NCBI RefSeq assembly: GCF_001439925.1
Contig: NZ_LMBV01000006.1
Coordinates: forward strand, 124,220 to 188,219
DNA from: Peribacillus muralis
GTDB taxonomy: Bacteria; Bacillota; Bacilli; Bacillales; DSM-1321
Length of the DNA stretch: 64,000 bases
Direction of reading: 5' to 3'
Part shown: in pieces, positions 57,736-64,000 of the stretch
Numbering within the stretch: the stretch's first letter is position 1
How the letters are laid out: every line of letters starts with the position of its first letter
Program-made: the position numbers and the translations under genes
The notes under the pieces: generated by a model
What the model was told of the DNA's origin: nothing
The model's input: only the letters and a program-made list of their open reading frames with translations
Databases searched by the model: none

Positions 57736-57775
57736 AAAGCCGACATTATCATATGTAGACGATAATGTCGGCTTT
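57736..57775 (-). terminator. Intrinsic terminator after rpe
   Basis: A perfect 15-bp stem (AAAGCCGACATTATC/GATAATGTCGGCTTT) with a 10-base loop is followed by TTTTTT on the minus strand. It is a few bases after the rpe stop. Confidence 0.92.
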
Positions 57776-57778
57776 ATA

Positions 57779-58426
57779 TCAGTTTCCCCTAATCTTTTGA
57801 ATCGCTGCACGGCGATCTTCCTGATTATAAATGGCTGAACCTGCCACTAGAACCGTTGCGCCTTGTTCAATACAAAGTTTAGCCGTTTCTTCATTGACCC
57901 CGCCATCAATCTCTATTTCCAGGTTCTGATTATGGATGTCTGACATCGCCTTCACTTCAGCGATTTTGGGCAATACGGATGTGATGAACTTTTGCCCACC
58001 AAAGCCTGGATTAACCGTCATCAAGAGCACCATATCAATGTCTTCGATTATAGGCAGAAGCAAGGACGCCGGCGTGGCTGGGTTAAGCACCACCCCTGCC
58101 TTGACACCAAAGGATTTAATCAGTTGTATCGTGCGGTGCAGATGTGTACAGGCCTCTACATGCACCGTTATATAATCGGCTCCCGCTTTTACGAACGACT
58201 CGATATAACGGTCAGGTTGTTCGATCATTAGGTGCACGTCAAGCGGAAGCTTTGTCACAGGCCGAATAGCTTCAACTATTAGGGGGCCGATTGTAATATT
58301 CGGCACGAACTGCCCATCCATGACATCCACATGGATAAAATCCGCCCCGCCCCTTTCCACATCAAGGATTTCTTCTCCCAAATTTGCAAAGTTAGCTGAT
58401 AAAATCGAAGGTGCAATTTTAACCAT
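57779..58426 (-). CDS. rpe: Ribulose-phosphate 3-epimerase
   Basis: Pentose-phosphate pathway epimerase. The 215 residues begin MVKIAPSILSANFANLGEEI and contain HVDVMDGQFVPNITIGPLIV, DVHLMIEQPDRYIESFVKAG, VNPGFGGQKFI and EIDGGVNEETA, the metal-binding and phosphate-binding segments of the TIM barrel. It starts 1 bp after rsgA ends. Confidence 0.96.
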   Translation of the reverse strand: MVKIAPSILSANFANLGEEILDVERGGADFIHVDVMDGQFVPNITIGPLIVEAIRPVTKLPLDVHLMIEQPDRYIESFVKAGADYITVHVEACTHLHRTIQLIKSFGVKAGVVLNPATPASLLLPIIEDIDMVLLMTVNPGFGGQKFITSVLPKIAEVKAMSDIHNQNLEIEIDGGVNEETAKLCIEQGATVLVAGSAIYNQEDRRAAIQKIRGN

Positions 58427-58427
58427 T

Positions 58428-59309
58428 TCAATACCTCGGCTTTCTATCTCTAATTTCTTCTAAGAATTGCATATAGTGATCATAGCGATATTGCGGAATT
58501 TCCCCAGCAGCAACAGCTTCTTTCACAGCACATTTCGGTTCTTTATCATGCAGACAAGCCCTGAACTTACAGTCCTCTCCATACTTGTGCATTTCGGGGA
58601 AACAATAGGATAACCGTTCAGCTTCCATTTCCATGAATTCTAGTGAACTGAATCCTGGTGTATCGGCGACAAGGCCTGAGCCGATATGAATCAATTCAAC
58701 GTGACGCGTTGTATGCTTTCCCCGTCCTAGATGCGATGAAATGTCATCCGTCTTTAAAGCCAATTCAGGATTGATTGCATTAAGTAAAGAAGATTTCCCC
58801 ACTCCTGACTGACCGGCAAATACACTCGTTTTCCCTTCTAAATACGGAACCAGTTCTTCGATGCCGCCTGTAGTAACCGAGGAGGTTTCCAACACCGTAT
58901 ACCCAAGTTTCCGATAATCCTTGGTATACTGTGTCAATTTCATTCGGTTTTCAGATGTGACCAAGTCCAGTTTCGTCACGACGATGATCGGCTCGATCTC
59001 GTTATCCTCGATAAGTACGAGAAAACGATCAAGCAGCGCTGGACTGAAGTCAGGTTCAACTGCTGAAAAGACAAGGATGGCCTGATCTACATTCGAGATT
59101 TGCGGACGGATCAATTCATTCTTTCGCGGTTTTATTTCGGTAACGGTCCCGTCCGTTTTATTTTCCGCTTGGAACACCACATAATCACCAACGAGCGGCG
59201 TTACCTTGTTTTTCCTGAAAACACCCCTTCCACGGCATTGGAAGACCTCTTCCCCATCAAGGACATAATAAAATCCGCTTAGTGCTTTAATAATTTTTCC
59301 TTCGGGCAT
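58428..59309 (-). CDS. rsgA: Ribosome small-subunit GTPase RsgA (CpgA)
   Basis: Circularly permuted GTPase for 30S maturation. The 293 residues have an OB fold (MPEGKIIKALSGFYYVLDGE), G4 (VVTKLDL), G1 (GQSGVGKSSLLNAI), G3 (DTPGFSS) and a zinc module with CKFRACLHDKEPKC. The ATG at 59309 matches homologs and follows AGGAG. It lies in the prpC-prkC-rsgA cluster known from Bacillus, in which PrkC can phosphorylate it. Confidence 0.97.
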   Translation of the reverse strand: MPEGKIIKALSGFYYVLDGEEVFQCRGRGVFRKNKVTPLVGDYVVFQAENKTDGTVTEIKPRKNELIRPQISNVDQAILVFSAVEPDFSPALLDRFLVLIEDNEIEPIIVVTKLDLVTSENRMKLTQYTKDYRKLGYTVLETSSVTTGGIEELVPYLEGKTSVFAGQSGVGKSSLLNAINPELALKTDDISSHLGRGKHTTRHVELIHIGSGLVADTPGFSSLEFMEMEAERLSYCFPEMHKYGEDCKFRACLHDKEPKCAVKEAVAAGEIPQYRYDHYMQFLEEIRDRKPRY

Positions 59310-59332
59310 AGCCACACTCCTAATTAATATAT

Positions 59333-61357
59333 TTAGTCGGGATAAGAGACGGTTTTGTCGATGATGACCTGGTTGTCCCTCATGACTTTATAGCCTGCTT
59401 TCTTATCCTGAGAAACCGTCAATTCGATCGTTCGCTTCCCATCTTCCACGATAAAGAAAGATTCTTTAGGCTCCGTCATGCTATTGTTGATATCCTCAAT
59501 GAAGATTTGCACTTTTTGCGCTTTGCCAGGCTCCACTGGGTCATATTCAATCTTGATTTCCTCCGTTACGGTCTTAGGAGGGATCTCTTCTTTCCCTTTT
59601 GAGAGGACAACTTTCACCGTACTGCCTTTTTCCACCTTTGTACCCGGTTCGGGTGACTGGGAAATGACCAGCCCCTTCTCGACGGAATCATCATAAACCT
59701 CTTCTTCCAAATCGATCTTTATTCCACTTTCATTGGAATAATCATTAAGACCAGCTTGATTGAACCCTTTGAGGTTTTTCAGGCTCAATAGATCTTCCCC
59801 TTTGCTGACCGTTAACGCCAGTTCCGTTTCCGACGGGACGATTTCTGTGGCACCTGATGGCGTCTGTTCTATGATGGTACCGGCGGCGCTGGCATCATAT
59901 TTGTAGGTCACGACCGTGTTTTTGAATCCCATTTCCTCAAGCATTGATTTAATACCCGAATAATCCCGACCTTCATAGTTGGACAGCGATATCGTTTCTT
60001 TACCACCACTTTGATAAATGTCGATTTTCGCCCCTGCCTTGACGGTCTTCCCTTCCTTCGGGTTGGTTTTGATCACCAATCCAGCTTCAACCTCTTCATC
60101 GTCAATCTCAATCGTATTTCCGATGACCAAATCCAGTTCGAGCAAGTCAGTAATGGCATCTTCCAATTCTTTTCCTTTAAGATCTGGGATCGTCACTTCC
60201 TTGGACCCTAAAAGGGAAGGTCCTAAAGTGACAGATAAAACAGCTAGCAGCGCTAGGACTAAAAAGATGGTCACCAAAATGGCTGGCATCTTCCTTCTTT
60301 TTTTGTCCTTTTGTTTCGCCTTCTTTTTTTGTTTTTTCTGTTTCTTTTGTTTCTTGTTCACTTTCATGACTGCTTCTGGATCATCTTCACCATCATCTGA
60401 ATAGACTACCGTATTTTTTTCAGGTCCTCTTATGATCGTCTCATCAACGCTAGAGAGTTGATCATCCGTAATCACGGGTATCGCTTTCGTTGCATCATGG
60501 TCTTGCGGTATTGCAAAGGGCGATTCATTTGAACGCTCAGGATTCAACGACGTGCGAATGTCATCTTCCATTGAATCCACGCTTTCATACCGGTAATATG
60601 AATCTTTCGCTGTCGCTCTCAAAATAATGTTTTCCACACTCTGCGGTATTTCAGGATTCCAGCGTTTTGGCGAAGGGGTGTCCGATTGTAAATGTTTAAG
60701 CGCTATCGAAACGGCAGATTCACCGGAAAAAGGCAATCTACCTGTCAACAACTCAAACATGACGATGCCAAGGGAATAAATATCCGATTTCTTATTGGCC
60801 ATTCCGCCCCTTGCCTGTTCTGGAGATAAGTAATGGACGGATCCCAAAACCGCATTCGTCTGCGTTATGTTGGTTGCACTCAAGGCCAAAGCAATTCCAA
60901 AGTCCGTTATCTTGACGGTGCCTTCTTTATCGATCAATATGTTCTGTGGCTTGATGTCCCGATGGATGATTCCGTTATGATGGGCATGGGAGATCGCTGC
61001 CGTGATTTGTTTCATGATATCCAAGGCTTTATCTACTGGAATCGGATAATATTTTTGTATGTATTGCTTAAGTGTAAAGCCGTCCACATATTCCATGACA
61101 ATATAATAGATGGCATCTTCTTCACCAACGTCATAAATACTTACGATATTGGGATGGGCCAAACTGGTTGCAGCTTGTGCTTCCCGGTTGAAGCGCTTGA
61201 TGAACTCCTCGTCATTGTTGAAGTCCATGCGAAGGATTTTCAATGCAACGTCCCTATCCAAAATCATATCCCTTGCAAGGTAAACATTTGCCATACCGCC
61301 GCCACCGACCATTTCGATCAGCTTATAACGGCCGTTGATTCTTCTGCCAATCAACAT
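59333..61357 (-). CDS. prkC: PASTA Ser/Thr protein kinase PrkC
   Basis: Membrane kinase that senses muropeptides and controls germination and cell-wall functions. The 674 residues have a kinase domain (about 12-270: K40, HRDIKPQN with D134, DFG with D152), a lysine-rich stretch near 335-355, one transmembrane helix (about 358-380) and three extracellular PASTA repeats before a C-terminal beta domain. It lies 5 bp after prpC. Confidence 0.97.
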   Translation of the reverse strand: MLIGRRINGRYKLIEMVGGGGMANVYLARDMILDRDVALKILRMDFNNDEEFIKRFNREAQAATSLAHPNIVSIYDVGEEDAIYYIVMEYVDGFTLKQYIQKYYPIPVDKALDIMKQITAAISHAHHNGIIHRDIKPQNILIDKEGTVKITDFGIALALSATNITQTNAVLGSVHYLSPEQARGGMANKKSDIYSLGIVMFELLTGRLPFSGESAVSIALKHLQSDTPSPKRWNPEIPQSVENIILRATAKDSYYRYESVDSMEDDIRTSLNPERSNESPFAIPQDHDATKAIPVITDDQLSSVDETIIRGPEKNTVVYSDDGEDDPEAVMKVNKKQKKQKKQKKKAKQKDKKRRKMPAILVTIFLVLALLAVLSVTLGPSLLGSKEVTIPDLKGKELEDAITDLLELDLVIGNTIEIDDEEVEAGLVIKTNPKEGKTVKAGAKIDIYQSGGKETISLSNYEGRDYSGIKSMLEEMGFKNTVVTYKYDASAAGTIIEQTPSGATEIVPSETELALTVSKGEDLLSLKNLKGFNQAGLNDYSNESGIKIDLEEEVYDDSVEKGLVISQSPEPGTKVEKGSTVKVVLSKGKEEIPPKTVTEEIKIEYDPVEPGKAQKVQIFIEDINNSMTEPKESFFIVEDGKRTIELTVSQDKKAGYKVMRDNQVIIDKTVSYPD

Positions 61358-61362
61358 TCAAT

Positions 61363-62112
61363 TCACCTGCTTTCGCCTTCATCAGTAAATTGAACAAGCA
61401 CAAGAGTGATATTATCTTCCCCACCGTAGTGATTGGCCTTATCTATTAATGAATTTGCCTTTTCTTCAAGAGACTGCCCATTTGTAACCGTTTCTTCAAG
61501 TTCCTGCTCACTCACTTTATTCGTTAAGCCATCCGAACAAAGCAATAATAAATCACTTTCTTCGAAAATGACCGTCGTTATATCCATTTCAACTTGCATT
61601 TCTGTCCCCAAGGCTCGTAATAAAACATTTTTTCGTGGATGCTTCTCGGCATCTTCCTTCGAAATCTGCCCGGAACGGACCAATTCGTTAACAAGTGAAT
61701 GATCTTCCGTAACCTGCTTAAAGCCACTCTCATTATACAAGTAACATCGACTGTCCCCGATATTGGCAATGGTCGCAAACTTGTCAGTGCATATGGCAGC
61801 AACCACGGTCGTCCCCATGCCCTTACATTCTGTATGAGCCTCGGCATGTTCGAATAGCGTATGATTGACCAAGATGATCTGCTTTTTTAGCCACTCCTCG
61901 GCATCATTAGCCGTTTCGATTGCGCTGGAAACATCCCAGCCCTTTTTCAGAAGGTCAATCGTCATCGCACTTGCTACATCCCCGGCACGGTGGCCGCCCA
62001 TGCCATCTGCAACGATGGCAAGGCGAACGCCTTGCGAGTTCTTAAAGATTCCGCCATTATCTTCATTATGCTGGCGGACTTTACCACGGTCTGTTTTAAA
62101 TATCGCCCTCAA
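61363..62112 (-). CDS. prpC: PP2C-type protein phosphatase PrpC (Stp)
   Basis: Removes phosphate from PrkC and its targets. The 249 residues show metal-binding PP2C motifs: IVADGMGGHRAGDVAS, ANIGDSRCYL, LLLCSDGLTNKV and GGEDNITLVLV. The start is TTG at 62112: GAGGTG lies six bases before it and the product then has the same N-terminal length as B. subtilis PrpC. It lies between rlmN and prkC. Confidence 0.95.
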   Translation of the reverse strand: MRAIFKTDRGKVRQHNEDNGGIFKNSQGVRLAIVADGMGGHRAGDVASAMTIDLLKKGWDVSSAIETANDAEEWLKKQIILVNHTLFEHAEAHTECKGMGTTVVAAICTDKFATIANIGDSRCYLYNESGFKQVTEDHSLVNELVRSGQISKEDAEKHPRKNVLLRALGTEMQVEMDITTVIFEESDLLLLCSDGLTNKVSEQELEETVTNGQSLEEKANSLIDKANHYGGEDNITLVLVQFTDEGESR

Positions 62113-62117
62113 TAGGG

Positions 62118-63212
62118 TCACCTCGTCTCTTCTTTGCGCTCCTTGGCCCGAAGCTGGCCGCAGGCTGCGTCGATATCACTGCCTTGTTCCCTTCGGATCG
62201 TCACATTGATACCGCGCTTTTTCAATGTTTTTTCAAACTCAAAAATCTGATCCCGAGGTGTACGTACATAGTTGCGTTCCGGTACATAGTTAACCGGAAT
62301 TAAGTTGACATGGCATTTGATTCCGGTTATTAAATCGGCTAATTCTTCGGCGTGTTCGACTGTATCATTTTCGCCGCCGAATAGACCGTATTCAAAACTT
62401 ACACGACGCCCTGTTTTTTCTGTATAGTATTTGATGGCTTCAATCAAGTCCGGAAGTTTGTAAGCCTTGTTGATCGGCATCAATTTACTTCTCAATTCCG
62501 TGTTCGGTGCATGCAGTGAAACCGCAAAATTGATTTGCATGCTTTCTTCTGCAAACTTATAGATCTTTGGAATGATTCCACTTGTTGATACGGTAATATG
62601 GCGAGCCCCTATGTTCAAGCCTTTTTCATGATTTATATTCTTTAAGAATGACATCATATTATCGTAATTATCGAACGGTTCCCCAATCCCCATGATGACG
62701 ACAGAGCTAACACGTTCTTCCACTTCATCAAGGGCTTGCTGAACTTTAACAACCTGGGCAACAATTTCTCCAGATTCAAGATTTCGCTTTAATCCCCCAA
62801 GGGTCGATGCACAGAAGGTACAACCAATTCTACAACCAACCTGTGTTGTCACGCAAATGGAGTTTCCATATTCATGGCGCATCAACACCGTTTCTATCGA
62901 ATATCCATCATGGAGTTCAAATAAGAATTTCATCGTTCCATCATTGGACGTTTGCTGAATCAAAGTTTTCAATGTAGTGAAGATGAATTGTGATTCAAGC
63001 TTATCGCGTAAAGATTTCGATAGGTTGGACATGTCTTCAAAACTGGAGACACGTTTTTTATAAAGCCAGTCATAAACTTGATCGGCCCGGAATCCCTTTT
63101 CATCATTTTGAATAAGCCATTCTTTAATTTGGTGAAGCTCCAATGAATAGATCGATGGTTTTTCTGGTGTTGTGTCTTTTCTTACTCTGGATGATTTAGT
63201 TATTTCTGCCAT
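62118..63212 (-). CDS. rlmN: Dual-specificity 23S rRNA/tRNA methyltransferase RlmN
   Basis: Radical SAM enzyme that methylates C2 of A2503 in 23S rRNA and A37 in tRNA. The 364 residues contain the cluster motif C127-x3-C131-x2-C134 ([12 protein letters not shown]), SAM-binding [19 protein letters not shown] and the C-terminal catalytic cysteine in DIDAACGQL. The ATG overlaps the rsmB stop by one base. Confidence 0.97.
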   Translation of the reverse strand: MAEITKSSRVRKDTTPEKPSIYSLELHQIKEWLIQNDEKGFRADQVYDWLYKKRVSSFEDMSNLSKSLRDKLESQFIFTTLKTLIQQTSNDGTMKFLFELHDGYSIETVLMRHEYGNSICVTTQVGCRIGCTFCASTLGGLKRNLESGEIVAQVVKVQQALDEVEERVSSVVIMGIGEPFDNYDNMMSFLKNINHEKGLNIGARHITVSTSGIIPKIYKFAEESMQINFAVSLHAPNTELRSKLMPINKAYKLPDLIEAIKYYTEKTGRRVSFEYGLFGGENDTVEHAEELADLITGIKCHVNLIPVNYVPERNYVRTPRDQIFEFEKTLKKRGINVTIRREQGSDIDAACGQLRAKERKEETR

Positions 63213-64000
63213 TACAGCACCTTCTTTCTAAAACTCGCAATAAAGAATCCGTCACTGCTAAAATATTGCGGAAAAACTTGTAACGTATGGCCCGTGATAA
63301 ACGGCTGGACGCTTTCGGGCATTCTTTCGGATAAGGATGGATCGCTCTCGAAATCCGGGTGATCTTTCAAAAATGACATGGCCACTTTATCATTCTCTTC
63401 CATGTCAACCGTACATGTACTGTATACTAACCGTCCGCCTTGCTTTACTAGCGGTGCAGCAGCTTCCAATAATTGCTTTTGTATGCTTGAGAGTTTCATT
63501 ATATCATCTTTTGTTTTTGTGTACTTTACATCAGGCTTCCGACGCATGACTCCCAATCCTGAACATGGCGCATCGATCAAGACCCGATCAAACCCTTCCT
63601 TATTGAAGTGTTCTTGCACTTTTCTGCTATCGAGTGCCATAGTTTTGATGTTGTTTCTCAGTTTTAGCCGCTCTGCCTGTTCTTTAATGAGCTTGACTTT
63701 ATGCTCATGAAGATCAAGAGCATATACTTGTCCTGTCGTTAGACCTTCTGCAATATGAGTCGTTTTCCCTCCAGGCGCAGCACAGCAATCGAGTACAGCG
63801 TCATTTTCATTCGCTCCCAACGCATGCGCAACAAGCATCGAACTTTCGTCCTGAATCGATAAGTACCCCATTTTATAACTTTCAGAATGAGCAAGATTGC
63901 CTCTATAGCTGACGATGGCTTCGGGGACGACCTCACTTGCCTCAACGTCATATCCCTCTTCCCTTAATATGCTCATTAATTCATTGCGGGAAATCTTCTT
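63212..64000 (-). CDS. rsmB: 16S rRNA (cytosine967-C5)-methyltransferase RsmB, partial (N-terminus beyond window)
   Basis: SAM-dependent enzyme that makes m5C967 in 16S rRNA. The visible C-terminal 262 residues contain the SAM motif [18 protein letters not shown], the [20 protein letters not shown] motif and the catalytic-cysteine region [11 protein letters not shown]. The frame stays open to base 64000 (codons before MSILREEG read KKISRNEL), so the NusB-like N-terminal domain is outside the window. An internal methionine at 63976 is not the true start. Confidence 0.96.
   Translation of the reverse strand, partial: KKISRNELMSILREEGYDVEASEVVPEAIVSYRGNLAHSESYKMGYLSIQDESSMLVAHALGANENDAVLDCCAAPGGKTTHIAEGLTTGQVYALDLHEHKVKLIKEQAERLKLRNNIKTMALDSRKVQEHFNKEGFDRVLIDAPCSGLGVMRRKPDVKYTKTKDDIMKLSSIQKQLLEAAAPLVKQGGRLVYSTCTVDMEENDKVAMSFLKDHPDFESDPSLSERMPESVQPFITGHTLQVFPQYFSSDGFFIASFRKKVL

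Noticed and set aside
1-64000. Mobile elements, CRISPR arrays, tRNA or rRNA genes, phage genes
   Set aside because: No transposase, integrase other than the core CodV, direct-repeat arrays or structural RNA genes were seen; gene order is conserved throughout.

Overview
The window is a low-GC, Gram-positive chromosome segment from an endospore-forming, motile member of the Bacillaceae. Gene order and protein sequences match the Bacillus subtilis region from rsmB to flhA almost gene for gene, including the 26-residue sporulation peptide SpoVM. Protein divergence from B. subtilis and the larger hook protein suggest a genus such as Peribacillus or a relative, but this is inference. Every gene except rpmB is on the minus strand, so transcription runs from high to low coordinates. 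Two genes are cut by the window edges: flhA at the low end (C-terminus missing) and rsmB at the high end (N-terminus missing).

In transcription order: (1) 64000-57000 holds rsmB, rlmN, prpC, prkC, rsgA, rpe and thiN, covering RNA modification, PASTA kinase/phosphatase signalling, ribosome assembly and thiamine pyrophosphate supply. (2) 57000-50200 holds spoVM, rpmB (plus strand), yloU-fakA, sdaAB-sdaAA and recG. (3) 50200-46580 is the fapR-plsX-fabD-fabG-acpP lipid operon, with a clear FapR operator just downstream of its promoter. (4) 46390-35500 holds rnc-smc-ftsY, then ylxM-ffh, rpsP-khpA and ylqD-rimM-trmD-rplS, covering SRP targeting, chromosome organisation, and ribosome and tRNA maturation. 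About 760 bp between ftsY and ylxM contain a decayed acetyltransferase-like gene and a near-consensus sigma-A promoter. (5) 35330-28100 holds a type I signal peptidase, rbgA, rnhB, a FliK-like/FlhB-C-like pair (ylqG-ylqH) and sucCD. (6) 28010-19260 holds dprA, topA, trmFO and the codV-clpQ-clpY-codY operon.

(7) 18750-1 is the fla/che operon: flgB flgC fliE fliF fliG fliH fliI fliJ ylxF fliK flgD flgE swrD fliL fliM fliY cheY fliO fliP fliQ fliR flhB flhA. It encodes rod parts, the MS and C rings, the export ATPase and gate, and the hook with its cap and length ruler. Many genes overlap by 1-11 bp, as expected for coupled translation.

Most of the window is conserved core genome, and no mobile element, CRISPR array, rRNA or tRNA gene was seen. 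The points most worth a second look are: a degraded flagellar-operon gene between flgD and flgE; the isolated FliK-like/FlhB-C-like pair; the palindrome cluster between codY and flgB; a ClpQ with a classical N-terminal threonine, unlike B. subtilis; the recG terminator overlapping the fapR promoter; and the acetyltransferase relic upstream of ylxM-ffh.
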